Under the pieces are notes generated by a model. That model was given only the letters and a program-made list of their open reading frames with translations. It did no database searches and had not been told where the DNA came from. A stretch of 64,000 nt of DNA, from assembly GCF_013366925.1 (NCBI RefSeq), contig NZ_JAALDK010000002.1, forward strand, positions 992,001-1,056,000. The letters run 5' to 3'. Shown here piece after piece: positions 27,429 to 35,993 of the stretch. Position 1 is the stretch's first letter, and each line of letters starts with the position of its first letter. A program made the position numbers and the translations under genes. This stretch comes from Paraburkholderia youngii. Its GTDB lineage: Bacteria > Pseudomonadota > Gammaproteobacteria > Burkholderiales > Burkholderiaceae.

Positions 27429-28244
27429 ATGGGACAACTCGACTTCAGCACCTTCGAACATGAAGGTTGGGAGCGGGTCGCGCAGGCCTATCATGAGTAT
27501 TTCGGTGATTTGACCGCGCAGTCTAACCAGGCAATTCTCGAGACCCTCTGCATTGGTCGGGGTGCGCGTTTTCTCGACGTCGCATGCGGCCCCGGCTACC
27601 TCGCGGCGGCCGCCGCACTGTGCGGCGCGGATGTCGCTGGCGTGGATTTCTCGGTTGCGATGGTCGACAAGGCGAGACGCGTCTTTCCGGCACTTGAGTT
27701 CCGCGTCGGCGACGCGGAGGATTTGCCATTTCCCGACGAAAGCTTCTCGGCTGTGGGGATCAGCTTCGGAATGTTGCACTTCGCGCACCCCGAGCGCGCA
27801 CTCGCGGAGGCGCTTCGTGTACTGCGACCCGATGGCAGAATTGCCTTCACGGAATGGGCGACACCGAACAAGGCGGTGGCCTTCGACATGGTGTTGAAGG
27901 CAATCGAGCAGCACGGGACGACCGATGTGCCCCTGCCGCCGGGACCAGCCCTCTTCCGGTTCAGCGATTGGCAGGAATCGAAGCACATGTTGCTCGATGC
28001 CGGGTTCGTCCAACCCGAGATGCGGCAGTTGGACCTCACGCTCGTGCTTCATGCTCCCAATACACCTTTTCATGCACTCCTGCGCGGCGGCGTGCGGTTT
28101 TCCGCGTTGCTACACGCGCAAACGCCGGCCGCGCTGGCGTCTATCGAACGGGCCGTCGCACGCGACGCAGAGGCGTATCGCAGCGATAACGGGGACCTGC
28201 GGCTTCCGATGAGCTCCGTTCTGGCCTCCGCGGTCAAGCCTTAG
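27429..28244 (+). CDS. SAM-dependent class I methyltransferase
   Basis: Methyltransferase of 271 residues of the UbiE/Methyltransf_11 type. The SAM-binding glycine loop is FLDVACGPGYLAAAA, motif II acidic residue in AGVDFSVAMVDKA, and motif III region VGDAEDLPFPDESF with SFGMLHFAHPERALAEALRVLRPDG. The C-terminal third is helical and variable and would select the acceptor. The ATG at 27429 gives MGQLDFSTFE; a GTG four codons earlier is an alternative. Acceptor substrate unknown; it is a single-gene unit. Confidence 0.85.
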   Translation: MGQLDFSTFEHEGWERVAQAYHEYFGDLTAQSNQAILETLCIGRGARFLDVACGPGYLAAAAALCGADVAGVDFSVAMVDKARRVFPALEFRVGDAEDLPFPDESFSAVGISFGMLHFAHPERALAEALRVLRPDGRIAFTEWATPNKAVAFDMVLKAIEQHGTTDVPLPPGPALFRFSDWQESKHMLLDAGFVQPEMRQLDLTLVLHAPNTPFHALLRGGVRFSALLHAQTPAALASIERAVARDAEAYRSDNGDLRLPMSSVLASAVKP

Positions 28245-28301
28245 GGCGCTCGAAGAATCAGCGTTCATGTCCGACGGCGTGGACTCGTAGCGTGACCCGA
28301 A

Positions 28302-28607
28302 CTAGACCGTCGCGGCCAGCTTGAATTCATCGAACCTGGCTACCGGTGGCGACAGTTCCTTGATTTCCAGGCGGTCCACCAGCGCTCCATGCGCACCGTC
28401 GACCAGCCAGTCGCAGATTCGCTCGAGGTCTTCAGCGCGCCCTTGCAACACAGCTTCGACCGAACCATCCATCCGGTTGCGCACCCAACCCGTGATCCCT
28501 CGAGCCGTGGCCTCCTCGATGCAAGCCTGCCGGTAACCTACCCCCTGCACACGACCGTAGACTCTCACCAGTCTGGTCCGCAAATCGGTATCGAACTGTG
28601 GTGTCAT
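28302..28607 (-). CDS. acylphosphatase
   Basis: Acylphosphatase of 101 residues that hydrolyses carboxyl-phosphate bonds. The phosphate-binding loop and catalytic Arg are in VYGRVQGVGYRQ, and the catalytic Asn in WVRNRMDGSVEAVLQG. Length is about ten residues above the common 90. The ATG at 28605-28607 gives MTPQFDTDL; an upstream extension in frame is not supported. Confidence 0.92.
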   Translation of the reverse strand: MTPQFDTDLRTRLVRVYGRVQGVGYRQACIEEATARGITGWVRNRMDGSVEAVLQGRAEDLERICDWLVDGAHGALVDRLEIKELSPPVARFDEFKLAATV

Positions 28608-28653
28608 GGTGCACGCAACTCCAGGCTGAAATAAAAGGCAGCGCAGTTGCCTC

Positions 28654-29742
28654 TCAACCTCCGCGCATCTCGTCGCTTTCGCCTGCGGAGTCTGTCGCCT
28701 CCCAATCCGCCTGGGTCGTTGCTGGTGGCGTCGCCGGCTGGACACGTGTCCACCAGGCGGTATTTGCCGGTGCATGAAAGCGGAACTGCGTGCTCCATGC
28801 GGCCCAAAACTCCTGCTGCGCGGCCAGGGACGTCGGAAGAACGAAACCTAACTGCTCGGCGAGTGCCGGCAGATAAAGGTCAAACGCCGATTTGACAACG
28901 TCGCCCCAGCTTCTTGCCTCAAGAATCGCCAGCCGATACGCGATTACTGCAATAGCGGCCGCAATCGCGGCATTCTGCAAAAGATCGGCTAACACGCAAT
29001 TTCCGCCCAGCCCGTCCGCAAGCCAGATGTCAAGCGCTCGCACGAACGTAAAGATGGACGTAAATGAACCCAGAACGACGAGTCCGACCAGAAAGTCAAC
29101 TGGAGCTCTCGCGTCCGCAATGATTGCCTGATAGTCCTTTGGGATCACGGCAAGAAGACGCGGCCAGACGAATATGCTGTCGACCTTGTAGACTTCGCTC
29201 GAGTAACCCTCGAATGCACGCAACGTGTTCCCAAAGGCCGTAGAAAGAACGAGGTTTTCATAGCGAGGGAAATCACGCGCGTTGCGCTCCTGAGTGCGAT
29301 ACAGCCTCGCCCTTACGGTGGCTCTGTTCAATTCGGCTTTTCTGTATTCCGACGATTCCTTTGAGGCTTTGAGCCGCTCGATCGTACTGTTCTCAGTATC
29401 GAGTTCGGTACGGAGGCGTTCTATAAGGCCCAGCTGACGATTGCGGCGGTCGCGCTCATCGCGCTTCCAGGCCTCTCGATTGAATGGCCATTTGTATCCT
29501 TCGAGGACCTGATAAAACCAGTTGTTCAGCACCATCAAGAGCAGCGATAGAACCCATACGATTATGAGGAAAGTAAACAAGCCGCCGACCTTTTCGCTGT
29601 CCGAGGTCGCTTTGTTCAGCAAATCGCCAAACACCGGGATATCCGCATTAGCTGCGAGAAAACCTGTAAAGCCAAGCAGGGCTGGCAAAAAGAAGCCGAG
29701 GATAAATGCTTTGTCCAGTAGTTTCGATAGGCCCGAGAGCAT
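28654..29742 (-). CDS. membrane protein of unknown function with cytoplasmic coiled coil
   Basis: Protein of 362 residues. Two hydrophobic segments near the N-terminus (about 11-32 and 55-75) are followed by a charged, probably coiled-coil stretch (about 88-150, RDERDRRNRQLGLIERLRTELDTENSTIERLKASKE). Two more hydrophobic segments follow (about 213-235 and 245-268). The C-terminus is Trp- and Pro-rich. The ATG at 29740-29742 has AAGGATAACC upstream. It is 21 bases downstream of a small cytosolic gene on the same strand, so the two likely work together. I recognise no family. Confidence 0.75.
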   Translation of the reverse strand: MLSGLSKLLDKAFILGFFLPALLGFTGFLAANADIPVFGDLLNKATSDSEKVGGLFTFLIIVWVLSLLLMVLNNWFYQVLEGYKWPFNREAWKRDERDRRNRQLGLIERLRTELDTENSTIERLKASKESSEYRKAELNRATVRARLYRTQERNARDFPRYENLVLSTAFGNTLRAFEGYSSEVYKVDSIFVWPRLLAVIPKDYQAIIADARAPVDFLVGLVVLGSFTSIFTFVRALDIWLADGLGGNCVLADLLQNAAIAAAIAVIAYRLAILEARSWGDVVKSAFDLYLPALAEQLGFVLPTSLAAQQEFWAAWSTQFRFHAPANTAWWTRVQPATPPATTQADWEATDSAGESDEMRGG

Positions 29743-29763
29743 CGGCGGTTATCCTTGGCAAGT

Positions 29764-30204
29764 TCAGCGACGCACTGGCGGCGGGTTGTCGTCATCGGGG
29801 TCTTGCTGCGACTGTCCCGGAAGACCTCCGAATTGAAGAGCCCTGTGAACGGCATTCAAATCAATGCTTGCCAGTTTGCTCGGTGGCGTTGCTGAGCCGG
29901 AGTCGTCTACCAGATGTTGATAAAGGAAATCGACTACCGCTTTGAGGGCATTGAGGGCGCTCGCGTAGTCTTGTGCAGTCGCAAGGTCATGGACTTCTAC
30001 GGCCCGCCTCATCACCAGTTCGCGTAGCGGTTCCGGTGCTGATTCATATTGGCGAGCAAACGCCGCGTTGCGCTTGATCTCTTCGAGCTGGTCGATCGCT
30101 ATCGACGCACTCCTGCGGGTCTGCCCCCTCGGCACATGCATGGCGGCCAGCCCGACTACTTTGGTCAGCAGTTCGACGATTTCCCGAGACGAGTTTTGTT
30201 TCAT
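29764..30204 (-). CDS. small hypothetical protein paired with the membrane protein gene
   Basis: Cytosolic-looking protein of 146 residues, mostly helical by composition (SIAIDQLEEIKRNAAFARQYESAPEPLRELVMRRAVEVHDLATAQDYASALNALKAVVDFL), with a Gln/Asp/Pro-rich tail ending PPPVRR. The ATG at 30202-30204 follows GGAGGACCAAG. First gene of a two-gene unit with the coiled-coil membrane protein. No homologue recognised. The helical middle resembles a tetratricopeptide-like or four-helix module but no repeat is certain. Confidence 0.72.
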   Translation of the reverse strand: MKQNSSREIVELLTKVVGLAAMHVPRGQTRRSASIAIDQLEEIKRNAAFARQYESAPEPLRELVMRRAVEVHDLATAQDYASALNALKAVVDFLYQHLVDDSGSATPPSKLASIDLNAVHRALQFGGLPGQSQQDPDDDNPPPVRR

Positions 30205-30639
30205 CTTGGTCCTCCAGGAGGAGGCAATTTGCCTCCCGGCCCCGCCCGGTCGTCAGTGCTCGAACCGTTACTGGATGTTAGTACAGCTGTTCGGTAGGAG
30301 GAAACAGTAAATCGTGTGCGCATGCCGCAGAGGCGTCGCGTCGGACTTCGCAATAAATGAACTGTCGCGAGGCTTACTCGCTGCCGTCCTTCCCTGTCAC
30401 AGGATATTGCATGCGTCGCCGTCAAGGTCGAAGCGCCCGATTCTCCGCGCGAACGTGTTGGTTTCGGACCGTCTTTGCCCGCTCAAACTGTCTGGTGAAT
30501 CCCACCATCGAATCCACGTTGCCGCTGTCGCGCGAGCAGCCAACGCGTATGCAGCCTTCCAGCGGCACGCTTGCCTGGCAGCCCGCTGCGTCGGCACATC
30601 CTTTGCTTGCAGAAGCTGCGTCAATCGGAGATAGCCATC
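30205..30639. other. intergenic region upstream of two divergent units
   Basis: No convincing gene in these 435 bases; frames on both strands lack ribosome binding sites and family resemblance. An 11-base palindrome CCTGTCACAGG is at 30393-30403. Confidence 0.3.
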
Positions 30640-30876
30640 ATGCGATGTTTTGCGGACTTCGTTCCCAGGCAAGCGGTGCGCGGCAGTGTAGCCGTACTGG
30701 CTGCCGCCCTACTCATAGGGGCATGCGGAACCGGCATTGCGGCATTCGTTGGACTGCTCCCGAAATCCGACGGGGTAGCGACGGCAGTGACTGCTACGCC
30801 GCTGGTCGAATTGCAGACCACGATGATGAATCTCATCGAATCCGGTTTCCAGGACGCTTCCGCCGCTCCTGATTGA
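30640..30876 (+). CDS. small putative lipoprotein/exported protein
   Basis: Product of 78 residues from the ATG at 30640 with a GGAG upstream. Residues 16-34 form a hydrophobic segment with a lipobox-like LIGAC, suggesting a small lipoprotein; the remainder is short and polar (PKSDGVATAVTATPLVELQTTMMNLIESGF). A simple membrane anchor is the alternative. It precedes the aldehyde dehydrogenase gene by 96 bases on the same strand. No family recognised. Confidence 0.55.
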   Translation: MRCFADFVPRQAVRGSVAVLAAALLIGACGTGIAAFVGLLPKSDGVATAVTATPLVELQTTMMNLIESGFQDASAAPD

Positions 30877-30972
30877 TGTTGGACACCGTGCGGCTCCAAC
30901 TCTGCCGCCATTGGCTATGCTTCTGTCTGTGTCTTGCGCGTACCGCGTACTGCACGAACATGGGAGCGAAAC

Positions 30973-32607
30973 GTGGCAAGTATCGACTTCGAAAACCTCC
31001 GGCAGTTGTTTCCAGTCACCGACGATATTCCAGAGACCGCCCGCCTGGCGGAGCCCATTCATCAGCGCGTCTCGCTCGTCGATGGAGAACTGAAGGCATG
31101 GGATGGAAACTGCAAGACCGTGCTATCTCCGGTCTGCGTGCGACAAGCCTCCGGCGACGCTGAACAGGTCGTAATCGGCAGTTATCCCGTCATGGGCGAA
31201 GTCGAGAGCGATGCCGCGCTCGACGCCGCCGTGCGAGCCTACGACCACGGCCGCGGTGAGTGGCCGACGATGACGGTCGCGCAGCGCATCGGTTGCATGC
31301 AGGACTTCATTCGTCTGATGGCGGCCAGGCGCGATGAGATTGTGAATCTGATCATGTGGGAAATCGGCAAGAGCCTTGCCGATTCACAGAAGGAGTTCGA
31401 CCGCACCATCAGCTATATGCAAGACACGATCTCGGCGCTAAAGGAGCTGGACAATAGCAACTCGCGCTTTGTCATCGCCGAGGGCACCATCGGCCAGATT
31501 CGCCGCACACCGCTTGGCGTCGTACTGTGCATGGGGCCTTACAACTATCCGCTGAACGAAACGTTCGCGACGCTCATTCCCGCATTGCTGATGGGCAACA
31601 CCGTCGTATTCAAGCCGCCCCAATATGGCACGCTACTGTTCTTCCCGCTGCTCGAGGCATTCCGCTCCGCTTTTCCGAAGGGCGTCATCAACACGATTTA
31701 TGCACCGGGCGCGGTGGTCGTGCCACACATGCTCGCCTCGGGAAAGATCGACGTGCTTGCCCTGATCGGCTCGAGCAAGGTTGCAGACCATCTGAAAAAG
31801 CAGCACCCGAAGTCGCATCGGCTCCGCGCCGTTCTCGGCCTTGACGCCAAAAACGCCGCGATCGTGCTGGCTGATGCCGACATAGACCTCGCTGTGAAAG
31901 AATGTCTGCTCGGTACGTTGTCGTTCAATGGTCAACGCTGCACAGCGCTCAAGATCCTGATGGTGCACCGCTCGATCGTCGATACGTTTCTAGAACGCTT
32001 CAACGCAGCGCTCAAGAATCTCAAGGTTGGTATGCCGTGGGAAAAGGGTGTGTCCATTACACCGCTGCCCGGCATGCATCGTACAGCCTACATGACTCAG
32101 GCGATTGACGATGCGAAAGCGAAAGGCGCGGCGGTCGTGAATGAAGGTGGTGGCGTGTTCTGCAAAACGCTTTTCTATCCGGCCGTGGTGTACCCCGTCA
32201 AGGAAGGGATGATGCTCTACCGTGAAGAGCAGTTCGGACCGATTATCCCAGTCGTGCCGTTCGATCACATCGATACACCGCTCGAATATGTCATCACTTC
32301 GGACCACGGTCAGCAGGTCAGCATTTTCGGCACCGACGCTGCCCAGATTGGCTCGCTGGTCGACCCTCTCGTCAACCAGGTGTGCCGTGTCAATCTCAAC
32401 AGCCAGTGCCAGCGAGGTCCCGACGTCTTTCCGTTTGCCGGCCGCAAGGATTCCGCGGAAGGCACGCTATCGGTCACCGATGCGTTGCGCGCGTTCTCGA
32501 TCCGGTCCATGGTCGCAGCCAAGGAGACCGACTTGAACAAGACGCTGCTCGACACGATTGTCACGAATCATCACTCGAAGTTCGTGAACACCGGTTTTAT
32601 CTTTTAG
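30973..32607 (+). CDS. GAPN-like aldehyde dehydrogenase (non-phosphorylating glyceraldehyde-3-phosphate dehydrogenase family)
   Basis: Aldehyde dehydrogenase superfamily protein of 544 residues, longer than usual GAPN (about 475). The catalytic Cys motif is intact (NGQRCTALK), as is the late Glu motif (REEQFGPI). The general-base motif, normally x-E-L-G-G-K, reads VLGLDAKNAAIV, so the glutamate is replaced by glycine. The GTG at 30973 is used because GGAG lies seven bases before it; the open frame from 30934 has no site. NADP-dependent GAPN is the nearest family by motif memory, but activity may differ. The gene stops three bases before the left direct repeat of the IS element. Confidence 0.8.
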   Translation: MASIDFENLRQLFPVTDDIPETARLAEPIHQRVSLVDGELKAWDGNCKTVLSPVCVRQASGDAEQVVIGSYPVMGEVESDAALDAAVRAYDHGRGEWPTMTVAQRIGCMQDFIRLMAARRDEIVNLIMWEIGKSLADSQKEFDRTISYMQDTISALKELDNSNSRFVIAEGTIGQIRRTPLGVVLCMGPYNYPLNETFATLIPALLMGNTVVFKPPQYGTLLFFPLLEAFRSAFPKGVINTIYAPGAVVVPHMLASGKIDVLALIGSSKVADHLKKQHPKSHRLRAVLGLDAKNAAIVLADADIDLAVKECLLGTLSFNGQRCTALKILMVHRSIVDTFLERFNAALKNLKVGMPWEKGVSITPLPGMHRTAYMTQAIDDAKAKGAAVVNEGGGVFCKTLFYPAVVYPVKEGMMLYREEQFGPIIPVVPFDHIDTPLEYVITSDHGQQVSIFGTDAAQIGSLVDPLVNQVCRVNLNSQCQRGPDVFPFAGRKDSAEGTLSVTDALRAFSIRSMVAAKETDLNKTLLDTIVTNHHSKFVNTGFIF

Positions 32608-32610
32608 CGG

Positions 32611-32615
32611 CTAAG
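32611..32615. repeat. direct repeat flanking the IS element, left copy
   Basis: CTAAG, repeated at 33516-33520 on the far side of the element. It contains the CTAA/YTAR-type target typical of IS5-family insertion, so it is probably the target duplication. Confidence 0.7.
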
Positions 32616-33515
32616 AGGCGTTAACAAAATGAGTTCTTCAGCTTTCGCCAGCAGATGATGCAGCAGGCAATTTTCATGAAGGCTTCATGGATGAATGCAA
32701 GACGTTCGAAGCGGATGCGCAGTCGTCGAAAGTTATGAAGCCACGAAATGGTGCGCTCGACCACCCAGCGTGTTTTGCCCAGTCCGCTGCCGTGGGGCTC
32801 GCCGCGTCGGGCGATTTCAGTCGCGATGCCGGCTGCGTGTAGCGGACGGCGGTATTTGTCGTGATCGTAGCCCCGATCGCCTTGAACAATGCGGGGCTTC
32901 GAAAGCGGCCGGCCACGCTTGCCAGCAATGGGTGGGATGGCGTCAACCAGTGGGTGAAGCTGGGTAACATCGTTACGGTTGGCGCCCGTGAGAATTACCG
33001 CGAGCGGGATGCCCTGCGCTTCGGTGATGAGGTGGTGCTTTGAACCGGGTCGCGCGCGGTCCGTGGGATTCGGTCCCGTTTTTGACCTGCGCCCACGGCG
33101 CGGATCGAGGAGGAATCGACGACGACACGCGACCAGTCAATCTGGTCAGCCGCGCGCAGCCTGGCGAGCAGGACTTCATGCAGTCGGTCCCAGACGCCAG
33201 CAGCCTGCCAGTCCCGCAGACGGCGCCAGCAACTCATGCCGCTGCCGCAGCCCATCTCGCGTGGCAGCAGGTCCCAGCGCAGGCCTGTCTGAAGGATGAA
33301 TAGGATGCCAGTGAGCAGCGCACGATCATCGAGCGGCCTGCGCCCAGGATAACGGCTTCGCCTTGGTTTGGGAGGGGGCAGTAACGGTTCAATGAGTGCC
33401 CAAAGTTCGTCGTCGAGTATGGGTTTAGCCATGTCCTTTTCGTCGTCGAAACAATGAAAAGGTTAACAGGATTCATCGAGAGTAAACAGCCCCTTTGTTC
33501 ATTTTGTTAAGGTTT
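32616..33515 (-). mobile_element. complete IS5-family (IS427-like) insertion sequence, about 900 bp
   Basis: The ends are imperfect inverted repeats: left AGGCGTTAACAAAATGA, right (complement) AAACCTTAACAAAATGA, 14 of 17 matching. Direct repeats CTAAG flank both ends. A two-frame transposase fills the element on the minus strand. The size and the TTAACAAAATGA ends fit the IS427 group as I remember it. Both ends and the frame-shift site are intact, so the copy may be active. Confidence 0.88.
32621..33432 (-). CDS. IS5-family transposase produced by -1 programmed frameshift
   Basis: DDE transposase of about 270 residues in two frames. The first frame starts at the ATG 33430-33432 (MAKPILDDELWALIEPLLPP) and contains the first catalytic Asp region WSRVVVDSSSIRAVGAGQK. 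At the CAAAAAC run (33078-33084, complement) a slip back by one base joins GQK to TGPNPTDRARPGSKHHLI. The second frame continues through LTGANRNDVTQLHPLVDAIP and DRGYDHDKYR to WVVERTISWLHNFRRL, where the Y-R-E/DDE glutamate lies. It stops at 32621-32623. Without the slip the product ends early, as in other IS427 members. Confidence 0.88.
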
Positions 33516-33520
33516 CTAAG
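33516..33520. repeat. direct repeat flanking the IS element, right copy
   Basis: CTAAG, identical to 32611-32615. Confidence 0.7.
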
Positions 33521-33634
33521 TGCGGCTTTTGGAGGTTTGGCGGTTTCAGTGTCGGCGAGAATGCGCACAAATTCCCGCCGGCACCGCACGCATATGTAGT
33601 GCTTTTTTTCTTGGTTCAGGATGCGCAAAGCGGT

Positions 33635-33814
33635 TCACTGCGGCTCCGGATGAGCCAGGCCCGCTTCCTCGATAACCTGCTCGTATTGTTCCACGCCGAC
33701 TACGGCTCGGTACTCCTGCATCAGCCGGATGAGCGCCTGCGACGTCTTGGAAATCACGCCGTGGACTTCCAGCTGCTCGGCGTGCACCAGCGCCTGCCCC
33801 AAAGTTATGGCCAC
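33635..33814 (-). CDS. 59-residue hypothetical protein
   Basis: Short gene starting with GTG at 33812-33814, which has AAGGAG six bases upstream. The product is helical and has no cysteine or membrane segment (AITLGQALVHAEQLEVHG, ISKTSQALIRLMQEYRAVVG). It begins 10 bases after the stop of another tiny gene, forming a two-gene unit. An in-frame extension upstream overlaps that gene and is not supported. No family recognised. Confidence 0.6.
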   Translation of the reverse strand: MAITLGQALVHAEQLEVHGVISKTSQALIRLMQEYRAVVGVEQYEQVIEEAGLAHPEPQ

Positions 33815-33824
33815 GTCAGTCTCC

Positions 33825-34001
33825 TTATTGCAGTTGAACAGCGAGCAAGTCGTTGGCGAACGCGGGCCGGGCGGAGGCAAGCTCCATCAGGTCGACGAAG
33901 CCCTTGCTGAGCGCAAACTCATGCAGCGCATCATTGCCGCTGTCAGCCTTGATGCGACCGTAGCTTTCGACCATTTTCAGATCGGTAATCAAGTACATCA
34001 T
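33825..34001 (-). CDS. 58-residue hypothetical protein
   Basis: Tiny gene starting at the ATG 33999-34001 (second ATG at 33996-33998) with GAGG just upstream. The product begins MMYLITDLKMVESYG and ends LLAVQLQ; it looks helical and soluble. Its TAA lies within the ribosome binding region of the following 59-residue gene, so the pair is likely cotranslated. No family recognised. It would be missed by a 60-residue cutoff. Confidence 0.55.
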   Translation of the reverse strand: MMYLITDLKMVESYGRIKADSGNDALHEFALSKGFVDLMELASARPAFANDLLAVQLQ

Positions 34002-34516
34002 CTCAACCTCTTTCTGCCGGGGATGCCCGAGTTGTTACATGCGTAGCTCGGCGGAAAGGTGCACTCCGTCGCGCGGTTTTCCTCTCCTGCTACGGTTTGA
34101 AGCGTAGGTCGCGTCGCTTAATTCAAGCTTAAAGAATGCCAGCGGTAGGAAGCCGCGCCGGGACAGCGATTCAGAAGCGCTCGCTGCGACGACGAATGCC
34201 GAAATCGCATGGGTGATTCCGCGCACAGCTCGCCGCCTACACTCCGTGTCGACCTCGAATATTGCTGCATCGCACTAAGCGACATCCCGGTTGAAACCGA
34301 CCTTATCGTTAATCAGGTATTGAATATGGTTCGGCGCCGACTTTGTCGTAATCCACTAGCAGCGGGAAGATCTGCCTTGTGTTGCATACCAGCCGGTAAA
34401 GTTAACCTACACTCAAGGCGCCTCAGCACCGCGGCGTTGTCCCCCGGTGCGTCTGCCGACCTCGCGCGACGCGTGCAACCGATGAGGACCCGTCGCGGCC
34501 CGCACAGGAGAAGAAC
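34002..34516. other. intergenic region before the CBS-BON gene
   Basis: About 515 bases of lower GC with no supported gene, RNA or repeat. It should contain divergent promoters for the two tiny genes (minus) and the CBS-BON gene (plus). Confidence 0.3.
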
Positions 34517-35209
34517 ATGCGCGCGCTCGACATCATGACTTCTTCGGTCATTACCGCCACACCGGATATGACCATCCACGACGCAGCGAAGCTATTCGTC
34601 GATCACCACATCAGCGGCATGCCGGTGCTCGGCGCCAATGGGCAGGTGATAGGCATCGTCAGCCAGGGCGATCTGCTGCATCGTGTGGAAAACGGCACCG
34701 GGCACGGCAAACGTCGATGGTGGCTCGAACTGCTGTCCTCGTCGGCGCGCGAGCAGGCCGCGAGGTATATCAAGGAGCATGGGCATGTGGTCGGCGACGT
34801 GATGTGCGAGACCGTCATTTCGATTCCCGAAGACATGCCGCTGCACCAGATTGCCGACCTGATGGAACGCCGGCACCTGAAACGCGTGCCAGTGCTGAAG
34901 GATGGGCAGCTCGTCGGCATCGTCAGCCGCTCTAACCTGATCCGCGCGCTCGCTTCCGCCGAGCCGATAATCGACACGGGCTCGCACGACGATGCGAGCC
35001 TGCGCGACGCAATCGTGCGCGAGATGCACGGACAGCGCTGGGGGCTCGCGAAACAAGGTGTATTCGTCAAGGACGGCGTCGCGCATCTGTGGGGCATCAT
35101 CGAATCCGAAGAGGAGAAGCGCGCGATCCGCATCGCCGCGGAAAACGTGCCCGGCATCAAGCGGGTGGAGAGCCATCTGGAGTCGCCGAGTGTGATTCCG
35201 ACGATGTAG
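34517..35209 (+). CDS. CBS-domain pair with C-terminal BON domain protein
   Basis: Cytosolic protein of 230 residues. Two CBS domains (residues 1-60, MRALDIMTSSVITATPD; and 92-150, VGDVMCETVISIPED) form a Bateman module that usually binds adenine nucleotides. A BON domain follows (about 160-225, LRDAIVREMHGQRWG ... NVPGIKRVESHL). Such proteins are common in Burkholderiales stress regulons. Start ATG has AGGAGAAGAAC. Partner enzyme unknown; single-gene unit ended by the hairpin at 35251-35285. Confidence 0.88.
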   Translation: MRALDIMTSSVITATPDMTIHDAAKLFVDHHISGMPVLGANGQVIGIVSQGDLLHRVENGTGHGKRRWWLELLSSSAREQAARYIKEHGHVVGDVMCETVISIPEDMPLHQIADLMERRHLKRVPVLKDGQLVGIVSRSNLIRALASAEPIIDTGSHDDASLRDAIVREMHGQRWGLAKQGVFVKDGVAHLWGIIESEEEKRAIRIAAENVPGIKRVESHLESPSVIPTM

Positions 35210-35250
35210 CCGGCGCGCCCGTCAAAGTGCCGAACCTTCCCTGATTGAGG

Positions 35251-35285
35251 GCGAGCGGCGCGGTTTCGGACCGCGCCGGGCTCGC
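35251..35285. terminator. strong GC hairpin between convergent genes
   Basis: CGGCGCGGT (35256-35264) pairs with ACCGCGCCG (35270-35278) around a TTCGG loop. GCGAG and CTCGC extend the stem after a two-base bulge. It lies between the ends of the CBS-BON gene and the SRPBCC gene and probably ends transcription from both sides, although no long U-tract follows. Confidence 0.6.
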
Positions 35286-35325
35286 ACATTTGCTGGATGA
35301 CGCAGCACGCGACTGATATTGAATG

Positions 35326-35772
35326 TCAGTCCGGAATCTCCGGCTCGACCAGCTTCGCAAGCTGCGCGAGCGACTCCTGCCAGCCGAGGTAACACATCTC
35401 GACCGGAATCATCTCGGGGATGCCCTCCTGCACGATGTTCAGTTCAGTTCCGCACGACACCTGCCGCAACGAAACGGTCGTATGCATCTGACCGGGCAGA
35501 TTCGGATCGTCGAAATAGTCCGAGTAGCGGATCTTTTCGAACGGCACCAATTCGAGGTATTCGCCGCCGAACGAGTGACCCTTGCCCGAGCCGAAGTTAT
35601 GAAACGACATCCTGTAGGTGCCGCCGACGCGCGCATCCATCTGATGCACGTCGCAGGTGAAACCATACGGCGGCAGCCATTTCGCCATCGCGGCGGGTTC
35701 GAGGAACGCTCGATAGATACGCTCGGGCGTCGTGCGCAAAACACGGTGAAATTTGACGGTGCCGGTAGCCAT
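35326..35772 (-). CDS. SRPBCC/AHSA1-family protein
   Basis: Protein of 148 residues of the START/AHSA1 (activator of Hsp90 ATPase homologue 1-like) fold. Typical elements are FHRVLRTTPERIYRAFLEPAAMAKWLPP at the N-terminus, GGTYRMSFHNFGSGKGHSFGGEYLELVPFEKIRYSDYFDD in the middle and GWQESLAQLAKLVEPEIPD at the end. Such bacterial proteins bind hydrophobic ligands or act as stress proteins; no enzyme reaction can be given. ATG at 35770-35772. Confidence 0.88.
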   Translation of the reverse strand: MATGTVKFHRVLRTTPERIYRAFLEPAAMAKWLPPYGFTCDVHQMDARVGGTYRMSFHNFGSGKGHSFGGEYLELVPFEKIRYSDYFDDPNLPGQMHTTVSLRQVSCGTELNIVQEGIPEMIPVEMCYLGWQESLAQLAKLVEPEIPD

Positions 35773-35993
35773 GATGAGTGTGCCTTTCACGGGAGGGGTT
35801 GAACATACTGTCACGACGGGCCGCCGCTGTGGGAATCGACACGCGCGAGACCAGGCAAAACCCTGGACGGCTCTCAGCACCTGCGCGGCTCCTCGTTCAT
35901 TACGAGCCCTGTACACTCCGCCGCGATGCTAGCAACGCGTGCTTTCTCTTCGCCTAAGATGGATTGTTCCCGCCATACCCGCAAAGGACGATC

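Noticed and set aside
32674..32970. Separate small gene within the IS element
   Set aside because: It is a frame-shadow of the second transposase frame; the true protein arises by -1 frameshift.
34035..34226. 63-codon ORF on the minus strand upstream of the tiny gene pair
   Set aside because: No ribosome binding site and no resemblance to a family; treated as noncoding.
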